Part shown: piece after piece, positions 34,969-43,822 of the stretch
Position numbering within the stretch: position 1 is the first letter of the stretch
Layout: each line of letters opens with the position of its first letter
NCBI GenBank assembly: GCA_000799755.1
Contig: JUHI01000001.1
Coordinates: 1,302,001-1,366,000, forward strand
From: Martinezella tropici
Lineage (GTDB): Bacteria; Pseudomonadota; Alphaproteobacteria; Rhizobiales; Rhizobiaceae
Direction: 5' to 3'
DNA: 64,000 nt
Translations under genes and position numbers: made by a program
Notes under the pieces: generated by a model
What the model was told of the DNA's origin: nothing
Databases searched by the model: none
What the model saw: the letters and a program-made list of their open reading frames with translations, nothing else

Positions 34969-35982
34969 ATGTGGAATGAGAAGCTGAACATCGCCGTCCT
35001 CCTGCCCTGCTACAACGAAGCCGCGACGATCGGAGAGGTCGTGCGCGGTTTCCGGAAGGCCCTGCCGCAGGCAGCCATCTATGTCTACGACAACAACTCC
35101 ACCGACGGCACCGCTCTGCATGCCATGCTCGCAGGCGCGACCGTGGTGCGTGAGCGCCGGCAGGGCAAGGGACATGTGGTGCGCCGCATGTTTGCGGATA
35201 TCGAGGCCGATATCTACCTGATGGCCGACGGCGACGGCACCTACGCGCCCGAAGACGGGGAAGAGCTGATCCGCACGCTGCTGACGGAAGGCTCCGACAT
35301 GGTCGTCGGCACCCGCCGCAACGTTCGCAACGATGCAGGCCGCCAAGGCCATGCCTTCGGCAACCGCATCTTCAATTTGCTCTACCGCTCGATTTTCGGC
35401 CCCGATTTCACCGATATCTTTTCGGGCTACCGCTGCTTCTCGCGTCGCTTCGTCAAGAGCTTTCCCGCAGTATCCGGCGGCTTCGAGATCGAGACGGAAA
35501 TGTCGGTTCACGCCTCCCGGCTGAAACTGCCCGTCAGCGAGCTGGAACTCGATTATGGTCGCCGGCCGGAAGGCTCGCATTCGAAGCTTTCCACCTTCCG
35601 CGACGGCTGGAAAATCCTCTGGATGTTCGCGATGCTGATGAAGGAGACGCGGCCTTTCGCTTTCTTCGGCATTTTGAGCGTGATCTCGCTGGAGCTCTGC
35701 ATCGGATTTGGCATTCCCGTTCTTTTCGAGTATTTCGAAACCGGGTTGGTAACGCGTATGCCGACCTGGGTCCTGTCCGTGGCGCTGATGATGGTTGCCT
35801 TCATGCTGTTCACCGCCGGCTTGATCCTCGATTCGGTTGCCCGCGCCCGCGCGGAACAGCTGCGCATCCACTATATGAATCTCGCCAAGCCACGTTCGCG
35901 TGAGGATGGCGACGACAGGACGGTCTACATGACGGAACTCGAGAAACCCGCAAGCCGGAAGAAAAGGGCAAAGGCTGCATGA
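34969..35982 (+). CDS. Family 2 glycosyltransferase, dolichyl/undecaprenyl-phosphate sugar synthase-like
   Basis: This 337-residue protein has the GT2 nucleotide-sugar domain over residues 1-220: VLLPCYNEAATIGEVVRGFR, YVYDNNSTDGTAL and DGDGTYAPED with the DxD metal site. Two C-terminal membrane segments (FFGILSVISLELCIGFGIPV; LSVALMMVAFMLFTAGLIL) follow, as in bactoprenol-phosphate glucosyltransferases. It probably charges a lipid phosphate with a sugar. Overlaps gtrA by ATGA. Confidence 0.88.
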   Translation: MWNEKLNIAVLLPCYNEAATIGEVVRGFRKALPQAAIYVYDNNSTDGTALHAMLAGATVVRERRQGKGHVVRRMFADIEADIYLMADGDGTYAPEDGEELIRTLLTEGSDMVVGTRRNVRNDAGRQGHAFGNRIFNLLYRSIFGPDFTDIFSGYRCFSRRFVKSFPAVSGGFEIETEMSVHASRLKLPVSELELDYGRRPEGSHSKLSTFRDGWKILWMFAMLMKETRPFAFFGILSVISLELCIGFGIPVLFEYFETGLVTRMPTWVLSVALMMVAFMLFTAGLILDSVARARAEQLRIHYMNLAKPRSREDGDDRTVYMTELEKPASRKKRAKAA

Positions 35983-36365
35983 AGAAGCTGTTTCGCTTCC
36001 TGATCGCCGGCACCATCGGCTTCCTGGTCGACGCGGGCGTATTGCATCTGTTGCTGTGGTTCACTCCTCTCGGCCCCTTCATCGGCCGGGCCATCTCGAT
36101 ACCGACCGCCCTGATGACAACCTGGTTCATCAATCGCAACTTCACCTTCGGCCGATCCGATCGATCGCTGGCGGCCGAAGGCTTCCGCTATGGCTCGGTC
36201 GGGCTGACATCGGCTATCCTGAACTACGCCCTGTTCAGTTCGCTGCTCGTGGCCGAGCCGGGGCTACGGCCGATCATCGCCCTGACGCTTGCCTCGGGGG
36301 CGGCGACGGCGTTCAGCTTCTTCGGCTATTCGCGCTTCGTCTTCCGCCACCGGCAAAATCCTTGA
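35979..36365 (+). CDS. GtrA-family membrane protein (lipid-sugar flippase)
   Basis: This 128-residue protein has four predicted membrane helices and the GtrA pattern FLIAGTIGFLVDAGVLHLLL, TTWFINRNFTFGR and FFGYSRFVFR. GtrA proteins are thought to flip bactoprenol-linked glucose for O-antigen or teichoic-acid decoration. Translationally coupled to the upstream GT2 gene. Confidence 0.87.
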   Translation: MKKLFRFLIAGTIGFLVDAGVLHLLLWFTPLGPFIGRAISIPTALMTTWFINRNFTFGRSDRSLAAEGFRYGSVGLTSAILNYALFSSLLVAEPGLRPIIALTLASGAATAFSFFGYSRFVFRHRQNP

Positions 36366-36431
36366 GACAATTCCACGGGCAGTACGCGGCGGCTTTCAGT
36401 CCGGAACTGCGCAAAGGAACAGGGGAGCCGA

Positions 36432-37418
36432 TCAGACCGGCTCCCAACCATCCTTCTCGCTGGCGCGGTAGATGGCGTCGATGACCTTCTGGTTGAGCTT
36501 CGAGCTTTCCAGCGACACCACCTCCGCGCTGTGGCCCAATGCCGCCGAGGCAAAGGCTTCGGCCTCACGCCTGTATTGACGGCTGTCCGGGAAGCGGAAA
36601 ACCTGCGATTCCAGATGATTGCGATTGGTCAGCTCCAGCTCTTCGGCGCCATACCTGTCGGCATTGAAGGGCGACTTCACCTCGATGAAGCCTTCGGTGC
36701 CGTGGAAGACCATGACCTGCCGGTTGGCCATCTGCGTCGAGACGTAGAAGCTGAGCTCGAAGTCGCCGAAATCGGCCTTGACGCTGGAATAGATGTCGGT
36801 GCCGAATTCCGGATCACGCTCGGTCACCGCCTGGATGCGCAGGGGTTCGCGGCCGGTGACGAAACGGGTGCCGATGGTCGGATAGACGCCGATATCGGGC
36901 AGGCCGCCGCCGCCAAGCGCCGGAATATTGCGCATGTTGCCAGCATCGCGGTTGAAGTAGGTAAAGGCGCCCTGGACATGGCGCAGGCGGCCGATGGCGC
37001 CATCGGCCAGCAGCGTGCGAACCTTCCGCCAAAGCGGCGTATAGGTCAGCATATAGGCTTCCGTCACCACGACCTTGTTGCGATCTCGGGCCGCGATCAG
37101 GCTGTCGATTTCACCCGCCTTGAGCGCAATCGGCTTTTCGCAGAGCACATGCTTGCCGGCATCGGCCGCCTTGATCGACCATTCGACGTGCTGCGATGTC
37201 GGCAAGGGAATATAGACGGCGTCGATCGTGTCGGAGGCGAGCATCTCCTCGTAGGAGCCGAAGGCATGCGGCACCGAGAAACGGTCCGCCATTTGGCGGG
37301 CACGGGCAAGATCACGGCTGGCAATGGCCGTCACGACGCAGTTTTCCGCATCCTGGATGGCGGGCACCACCACATCGCGGCCGATCTTCGCCGTCGACAG
37401 AATTCCGAAACGCAGCAT
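36432..37418 (-). CDS. Gfo/Idh/MocA-family oxidoreductase
   Basis: This 328-residue NAD(P)-dependent dehydrogenase has the Rossmann opening [19 protein letters not shown] and [16 protein letters not shown], with the conserved Lys of the EKP motif. The C-terminal sugar-binding domain includes [20 protein letters not shown]. The substrate is likely an inositol or other cyclic or linear sugar. The frame continues 73 codons upstream, but GGAGAGAG before this ATG and the family N-terminus set the start. Confidence 0.88.
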   Translation of the reverse strand: MLRFGILSTAKIGRDVVVPAIQDAENCVVTAIASRDLARARQMADRFSVPHAFGSYEEMLASDTIDAVYIPLPTSQHVEWSIKAADAGKHVLCEKPIALKAGEIDSLIAARDRNKVVVTEAYMLTYTPLWRKVRTLLADGAIGRLRHVQGAFTYFNRDAGNMRNIPALGGGGLPDIGVYPTIGTRFVTGREPLRIQAVTERDPEFGTDIYSSVKADFGDFELSFYVSTQMANRQVMVFHGTEGFIEVKSPFNADRYGAEELELTNRNHLESQVFRFPDSRQYRREAEAFASAALGHSAEVVSLESSKLNQKVIDAIYRASEKDGWEPV

Positions 37419-37732
37419 GGCTCTCTCCTGAAGCATCATCCCGAAGCAGACGGCCGCGTGGCGATGGTCGCGCCATGGTCTTCCGGCGGGATCTTTTGTG
37501 AATACGATGGGTGAAGCGAAACGAAGGGCATTCCGCTCCGGTCGAAACCGGCGCAACCTTATTCGGCCCATGCCGAAGGCGCAACGCCCGAGGTGGCCCT
37601 CATGGCGAACGCAACGGCACCGCGGCCATGACAGCATGTCCGTATTTGTCCGCTTTCTGTCTGGCAGATGGCTTTCGTGGCTTTCACCTAATGCCTAGTC
37701 TCGGCTATCCTTCAAGCACAGGAGATACGAAA
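37419..37732. other. 314-bp divergent intergenic region
   Basis: This region separates the oxidoreductase and isochorismatase genes. A 63-residue frame ([12 protein letters not shown]...) opens at 37507 but lacks a ribosome site and a recognisable family. Promoters for both neighbours must lie here; no strong palindrome noticed. Confidence 0.35.
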
Positions 37733-38302
37733 ATGTCCCATGCGGATACCGCGCTGCTCGTCATCGACGTCCAGGAATCCTTTCGCCAGCGTCCCTATTG
37801 GCGGGCCGACGATCTGCCTGCCTTCACCAACCGCCTGCAGGCACTGATAGACGGCGCCAAGGCGAAGGGCATTCCCGTCGTCCAGATCTTCCACGTCGAG
37901 GATGGCGATGCGCATTTCAGCCTGCAGAGCGGCTTCGTACGCAAGCTCGATGAAATCTCGCTGCAGGCCGATGCCGTGTTTCACAAGCGCCGCCACTCGG
38001 CGCTGGTCGGCTCCGGCCTCGATGTCTGGCTGGTGGAAAACGGCATTCGCAAGGTGATCGTTTCGGGCATCCGCACGGAGCAATGCTGCGAGACGACCAC
38101 GCGGCATGCTTCCGATCTCGGCTACGAGGTCGACTACGTCACCGAGGCGACGCTGACCTTCCCGATGACGCATGCTTCGGGCACGGTCTTCAACGTCGAC
38201 GATATCAAGAAGCGCAGCGAGCTGGTGCTTTCTGGCCGCTTTGCCCGTATCGCAACGGTCGAAGAAGCGCTTGCCGACGCATCGATCCGGAGTGCCGCAT
38301 GA
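37733..38302 (+). CDS. Isochorismatase-family cysteine hydrolase
   Basis: This 189-residue protein has the catalytic Asp in TALLVIDVQESFRQR (about residue 12), the Lys in FHKRRHSALVGSGLD and the Cys in VSGIRTEQCCETTTRHASDL. It acts as an amidase or hydrolase on nicotinamide-like or N-carbamoyl compounds; the substrate is unknown. GGAGAT precedes the ATG. Four-base overlap with the downstream AraC-type regulator. Confidence 0.87.
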   Translation: MSHADTALLVIDVQESFRQRPYWRADDLPAFTNRLQALIDGAKAKGIPVVQIFHVEDGDAHFSLQSGFVRKLDEISLQADAVFHKRRHSALVGSGLDVWLVENGIRKVIVSGIRTEQCCETTTRHASDLGYEVDYVTEATLTFPMTHASGTVFNVDDIKKRSELVLSGRFARIATVEEALADASIRSAA

Positions 38303-39297
38303 CCCAAGGCGACCGGCGCCTCCATCGGCGGATCATTCCCGTTTACGTCCTTCTGCCGCCCTATACGCTGCTGATGGACGTGGCCGGGCCTGTGGAGGTG
38401 TTGCGCCGCGCCAATATCGAACAGGATGACGTCCTGTTCGATTATCAATTCATCGCCGCCCAACCGTCGCAGACCACCTCGGTCGGGCTGACGCTTGCCG
38501 ATCTCAAGCCACTACCGGATCACATTCCCGATGGCGCCTATGTTATCCTGTCGGGCAGTGTCACGCCGCCCGACGATGCCGAGGATATCGAGCCGGAGCT
38601 TGCTGCGCTTGCGACGTGGCTGAAGGGCGCGATCCGTCCGGGCATTATCCTCGTCACCATCTGCTCCGGCGCCGTGCTTGCCGCCCGCGCCGGCCTGATG
38701 GACGGCTACGCCTGCACCACGCATGCAGCCTGCCTCGACGAAGTCCGGGAATATGCGCCGACGGCAAGGGTTCTCGACAACCGGCTCTATGTCGAGGACC
38801 GCGATCGCTATTCGAGCGCCGGCATCACGACAGGCACCGACCTGATGCTGCATCTCGCCTCTAGGTTGACCTCGCCGATGACCGCCCTGACGATAGCCCG
38901 GCACATGGTCGTCTACATGCGGAGGACCGGCGCCGAACCGCAGCTTTCGCCATGGCTCAGCGGCCGCAATCATGTCCACCCCGCCATACACCGCGTTCAG
39001 GATGCGATCATGGCCGATCCGGCCCATAACTGGTCGCTGTCCGAGCTTGCCAGCATCGGAGCCATGAGCGCGCGGCATATTTCCCGGCTGTTTCAGGAGC
39101 ATGCTGGCCTTTCGGTGACGGCCTATGTCAACCTGATGCGCGTTACGCTGGCGCGCGACGTGCTTGCCAATTCACGGCTGGACATGGAGCGGGTGGCGGA
39201 AAAATCCGGCTTCGCCTCGCCGCGGCACATGCGGCGCGTCTGGTCGAAATACAATACGCTGCCGCCGAGCCACTATCGGCGTTCGACGGCCGAATAA
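38299..39297 (+). CDS. AraC-family regulator with GATase1-like (DJ-1/PfpI) sensor domain
   Basis: This 332-residue protein has an N-terminal DJ-1/PfpI fold (about 10-185; TICSGAVLAARAGLMDGYAC places the nucleophile-like Cys, THAACLDEVREYAP). The C-terminal AraC double helix-turn-helix (about 230-325) contains SLSELASIGAMSARHISRLF and VAEKSGFASPRHMRRVWSKY. This architecture is that of GlxA/ArgR-like regulators. It is coupled to the isochorismatase gene by ATGA and probably regulates it. Confidence 0.9.
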   Translation: MTQGDRRLHRRIIPVYVLLPPYTLLMDVAGPVEVLRRANIEQDDVLFDYQFIAAQPSQTTSVGLTLADLKPLPDHIPDGAYVILSGSVTPPDDAEDIEPELAALATWLKGAIRPGIILVTICSGAVLAARAGLMDGYACTTHAACLDEVREYAPTARVLDNRLYVEDRDRYSSAGITTGTDLMLHLASRLTSPMTALTIARHMVVYMRRTGAEPQLSPWLSGRNHVHPAIHRVQDAIMADPAHNWSLSELASIGAMSARHISRLFQEHAGLSVTAYVNLMRVTLARDVLANSRLDMERVAEKSGFASPRHMRRVWSKYNTLPPSHYRRSTAE

Positions 39298-39404
39298 AGA
39301 AATCGTTAGTGGCCTTTCGCGGAAAAGGCCAGTAGCCTGCCTTGTCCCATCGCGCCGGTACCCCGCTCGCCGGCCTGCCCCCTCACGTGACTTGGAGAGA
39401 TATC

Positions 39405-40355
39405 ATGGACATGCGCAAGCTTGGACGAACCGACCTGTTTGTCGCCCCCATCGTTTTCGGCGGCAACGTCTTCGGCTGGACGGCCGATGAAAAAACCTCC
39501 TATGCGCTGCTCGACGCCTTCTTCGACGCCGGCTTCAACACAATCGACACCGCCGATGTCTATTCCCGCTGGGTTCCCGGCAACAAGGGCGGCGATTCCG
39601 AAGAAATCATCGGCAAGTGGCTGAAGCAGGGCCGCATCTCTCGTGACAAGGCCGTCATCATCACCAAGGTCGGATCGGAGATGGGTCCCGGCAAGAAAGG
39701 GCTGAAGGCCGACTATATCATCGAGGCCGCCGAGGCCTCGCTGAAGCGGCTGCAGACCGACCACATCGATCTCTATCTCTCGCACTGGCCGGACCCCGAG
39801 ACGCCGCATGAGGAATCGCTTGCCGCCTATGCCAAGCTGAAGGAACAGGGCAAAATCCGTCATGTCGGCTGCTCGAACCTCGACGCGACGCAGCTCCAGG
39901 CTTCGCTCGACGCCGCCGTCGAGGCCGGCCTGCCGCGCTATGACGTGCTGCAGCCCGAATATAATCTCTACGCCCGCGACAGTTTCGAGGGAGCGCTCGC
40001 GGAGCTCTGCGTCAAGGAAGACATCGGTGTCATCACCTATTTCAGCCTCGCCGCCGGCTTTCTGACCGGCAAGTACCGCACCAAGGCCGATACCGAGGGG
40101 CGTGCGCGCGAGGGACGGGTTGCCGCCTATCTCGACGACAAGGGCCTGCGCATCCTCGCGGCGCTCGACAAGGTCGCGGCCGAAACCGGCGCGAAGCCCG
40201 CCGAGATCGCGCTTGCCTGGCTGCTGCGCAAGCGCGGCGTCACCGCGCCGATCGCCAGCGCCACTAGTCTCGGTCAGCTCGACGCGCTAATCAATTCGGC
40301 GAAGCTCTCGCTTTCCGATGACGCCATGCGCCTGCTCGACGCCGCCGGCGAATAA
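39405..40355 (+). CDS. Aldo/keto reductase
   Basis: This 316-residue NADPH-dependent carbonyl reductase has catalytic residues in NTIDTADVYSRW (Asp, Tyr), AVIITKVGSEMG (Lys) and DLYLSHWPDPETP (His). The C-terminal NADPH-binding region is TAPIASATSLGQLDALINSA. Resembles YajO/Tas-like AKRs. GGAGAG upstream of the ATG sets the start 21 codons inside a longer frame. Confidence 0.9.
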   Translation: MDMRKLGRTDLFVAPIVFGGNVFGWTADEKTSYALLDAFFDAGFNTIDTADVYSRWVPGNKGGDSEEIIGKWLKQGRISRDKAVIITKVGSEMGPGKKGLKADYIIEAAEASLKRLQTDHIDLYLSHWPDPETPHEESLAAYAKLKEQGKIRHVGCSNLDATQLQASLDAAVEAGLPRYDVLQPEYNLYARDSFEGALAELCVKEDIGVITYFSLAAGFLTGKYRTKADTEGRAREGRVAAYLDDKGLRILAALDKVAAETGAKPAEIALAWLLRKRGVTAPIASATSLGQLDALINSAKLSLSDDAMRLLDAAGE

Positions 40356-40383
40356 AAGAGGCCAAATAAACAGGGATGGGCCG

Positions 40384-40827
40384 ATGACCGTGACGATCCG
40401 AGATGCCAGACCCGAAGACGAAGCGCGCTGGCGCGCGCTCTGGGACGGATATCTGGCCTTCTACCGTGTCACCATCGCGCCCGACATCACCGATGCAACC
40501 TGGCGCCGGGTCTTCGATCCGGCGTCGGCAATCTTCATGCGTGTCGCGGAGGTTGACGGCGAGGTGAAGGGCTTCACGCTCTGCATCACGCACGAGGGCA
40601 CATGGACCCACGCGCCCGATTGCTACCTGGAAGACCTGTTCGTCGACGAAATCGCCAGGGGCCACGGCGTCGGCCGGGCGCTGCTCGACGATCTCGTCGC
40701 GCTCTGCAAGACGAACGGCTGGTCCCGGCTTTACTGGCATACCGAAGAGGGCAATGCGACCGCCCGCAAGCTCTACGATACCTATGTCGAGAGCGACGGG
40801 CATATCCGCTACCGCGTTATCATCTAA
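40384..40827 (+). CDS. GNAT acetyltransferase
   Basis: This 147-residue protein has TVTIRDARPEDEARWRALWD at its start and LEDLFVDEIARGHGVGRALL with the R-G-x-G-x-G/A acetyl-CoA loop (about residues 83-102). The ending HTEEGNATARKLYDTYVES is the family signature. Probably an acetyltransferase for a small molecule or aminoglycoside-like amine. It follows the aldo/keto reductase by 28 bp. Its 3' end overlaps the convergent gene by 8 bases. Confidence 0.87.
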   Translation: MTVTIRDARPEDEARWRALWDGYLAFYRVTIAPDITDATWRRVFDPASAIFMRVAEVDGEVKGFTLCITHEGTWTHAPDCYLEDLFVDEIARGHGVGRALLDDLVALCKTNGWSRLYWHTEEGNATARKLYDTYVESDGHIRYRVII

Positions 40828-41434
40828 GCTTCGGAAAGCCCTCATAGTGGACGGAATGATCGCCCTCCCAATTGGCCATGCCCGGCTTGGTCAACATGCC
40901 GCGCGGGCTGACAAAGCTCTGGATCGTTCGCTTCGGCCGCTCGTGCCACTGGATGTTGAAAGCCCATAATTTCGGGAAGAAGCAGAGCGATGCATAGGGC
41001 AGATGGTCGTGAATCCACCAGGCGAGCTTCTGCCAGTCGCCTTCATGGCTGTGGTGATCGATCAGCCAGGGCACGACGATGCAAACCGCAGACCCCATGC
41101 AGCCGTCGAGATCGCGCATGTCCCAGATGTGATGCGCGGCGGTATGAGGATTGGTCGAGCAGTTCAACCCGTTCCTGTTGCCGAACTCGTTGACCGCGGG
41201 TGAGCGATAACCGGAGCGGATATGTAGCCGGCCAAAGGTCGCCTCCAGCGGCTCCAGCAATTCCTCGCAGAGCCTGCGGCCCGCCTCGATCGCCAGATCC
41301 GGGTCTTCCGGAATATTGGGGATGCGATAGAAATCAGCGATTTCCGAATGCAGGAAATCGCGAAAGAAGAAGTTCTTCGACAGTCTAACCCGGCCAAGAT
41401 CCTCGAGCCCCTTCATCGATCCCGGTTTTCTCAT
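40820..41434 (-). CDS. M15-like (D-Ala-D-Ala carboxypeptidase) family protein
   Basis: This 204-residue protein contains FGRLHIRSGYRSPAVNEFGN and HTAAHHIWDMRD, the pattern of zinc M15A peptidases (His ... Asp). A Trp/His-rich C-terminal half (PWLIDHHSHEGDWQKLAWWI) is unusual and unlike short VanX/M15 enzymes. No signal peptide is visible, so it may act inside or be phage-derived. The assignment is approximate. Confidence 0.55.
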   Translation of the reverse strand: MRKPGSMKGLEDLGRVRLSKNFFFRDFLHSEIADFYRIPNIPEDPDLAIEAGRRLCEELLEPLEATFGRLHIRSGYRSPAVNEFGNRNGLNCSTNPHTAAHHIWDMRDLDGCMGSAVCIVVPWLIDHHSHEGDWQKLAWWIHDHLPYASLCFFPKLWAFNIQWHERPKRTIQSFVSPRGMLTKPGMANWEGDHSVHYEGFPKLR

Positions 41435-41548
41435 CGTTGCAATCCCCTTCTGAAATCATCCGATCAGTCGAGACGAGTTATCGCATCATCGCCACCCGAA
41501 TTCTGTCAGCAGTCGCGCAGTGCTCGTTCCAAAGCAATTTCGAGCGCT

Positions 41549-42442
41549 CTAAGGCCCCGTGTATTTGAAGAAATCGATGAAAGCTCTGAGCGCCGGGCGC
41601 ATCTGGCGGCGGCTCGGATAATAGATGCAGAAGCCGGGATAGGGCGGGCACCAATCCTCGAGTACACGGATGAGCGTGCCCTCGGCCAGTTCCCGCTGCA
41701 CGCGGATGTCGAAGAGATAGGCGAGGCCAGCGCCATTCAGCGCAGCCAGAACGCCTAACCGATCCTCGATGACGATCAGAGGACCATCGACGGCAACGAC
41801 CAGCTCGCGGCCATCCTTCTCGAACTCCCAGCGATAGATCGAGCCATCGGTAAATCGTCGCTTGATGCAACGATGATGAACCAGATCGCGCGGATGCTGC
41901 GGCTTGGGATTCTTCTCGAAGTAGGCCGGGGAGCCGGCGATGACGGTGCGGATGTCGGGCGAGACCTTCACGGCGATCATGTCGCCTTCGATGCTTTCCT
42001 CCAGCCGGATGCCGGCATCGTAGCCGTCCTTGACGATGTTGCTGAAGCCATCCTCGTTGGCGATCTCCAGCGTGATGTCGGGATAGGTGTTGAGGAAATC
42101 GCCAAGCCGCGGCGCCATGAGGAGATCAGAGGCAAAGCGCGGCGCGGTGATGCGCAGCGTGCCTGCCGGACGGCCACGAGTGGCGAGCGTATCCTCCAGC
42201 GCGATATCGATTTCCTCCAGAGCCGGCGCCAGCCTTTGAAGCAATGCCTGCCCTTCCTCGGTCGGCAGCACGCTGCGGGTGGTGCGGGCGAGCAACCTCA
42301 CGCCAAGGCTTTCCTCCAGGCTGGACACCGCATGGCTGACCGCAGACGGCGCGATCGACAGTTCCTTACCGGCGGCGCGAAAGCTGCGATGGGCGGCGAC
42401 GGCGGCGAATACCGCGAGTTGGGAAAGCTGCGTTCTGTTCAT
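41549..42442 (-). CDS. LysR-family regulator
   Basis: This 297-residue protein has the N-terminal LysR HTH MNRTQLSQLAVFAAVAAHRS and APSAVSHAVSSLEESLGVRL. The C-terminal effector domain includes PDITLEIANEDGFSNIVKDG. It resembles the subgroup that controls adjacent oxidoreductases. It diverges from an aldo/keto reductase 131 bp away, the probable target. Confidence 0.9.
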   Translation of the reverse strand: MNRTQLSQLAVFAAVAAHRSFRAAGKELSIAPSAVSHAVSSLEESLGVRLLARTTRSVLPTEEGQALLQRLAPALEEIDIALEDTLATRGRPAGTLRITAPRFASDLLMAPRLGDFLNTYPDITLEIANEDGFSNIVKDGYDAGIRLEESIEGDMIAVKVSPDIRTVIAGSPAYFEKNPKPQHPRDLVHHRCIKRRFTDGSIYRWEFEKDGRELVVAVDGPLIVIEDRLGVLAALNGAGLAYLFDIRVQRELAEGTLIRVLEDWCPPYPGFCIYYPSRRQMRPALRAFIDFFKYTGP

Positions 42443-42445
42443 TGA

Positions 42446-42458
42446 TCTAAATTATAGA
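42446..42458. promoter_or_regulatory. LysR-type T-N11-A box
   Basis: TCTAAATTATAGA, a 13-bp partial palindrome just upstream of the LysR start. A wider inverted repeat, CTGTTC (42435-42440) and GAACAG (42457-42462), encloses it and overlaps the start codon. Likely autoregulatory and target-control site. Confidence 0.4.
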
Positions 42459-42470
42459 ACAGCTCATTAG

Positions 42471-43568
<1,098 letters not shown>

Positions 43569-43598
43569 CAAATGGGCTGCCTCTCCGGCCCAAGCGAA

Positions 43599-43623
43599 GA
43601 CACCGGTCGTCAAGGCCGGTGTC
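43599..43623 (+). terminator. Rho-independent terminator
   Basis: GACACCGG and CCGGTGTC form an 8-bp stem around a 9-base loop, followed by ATTTT, 30 bp after the aldo/keto reductase stop. Confidence 0.7.
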
Positions 43624-43822
43624 ATTTTGGGACTGAAAAGAAAAGTGAAGCCTCGCCGATGCGTGGCCGAACATGCGATTCGCCTGATCTACAGCCTCTT
43701 TCAAGCTTCTAGGCAGATCGTCATGGGCGCAAAGCTTATGCCGCCGCTCGACGCTCGGTTGACAAACGGGTTCGAAATTTGAAGATTGCCGCCATCAAAA
43801 ACGGGCAGCGTGGGGAGGACTT

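Noticed and set aside
37507..37698. 63-residue frame beginning MGEAKRR
   Set aside because: The first residues resemble short hypothetical proteins, but there is no ribosome site, the rest is Arg-rich without a family, and it lies in a divergent promoter region.
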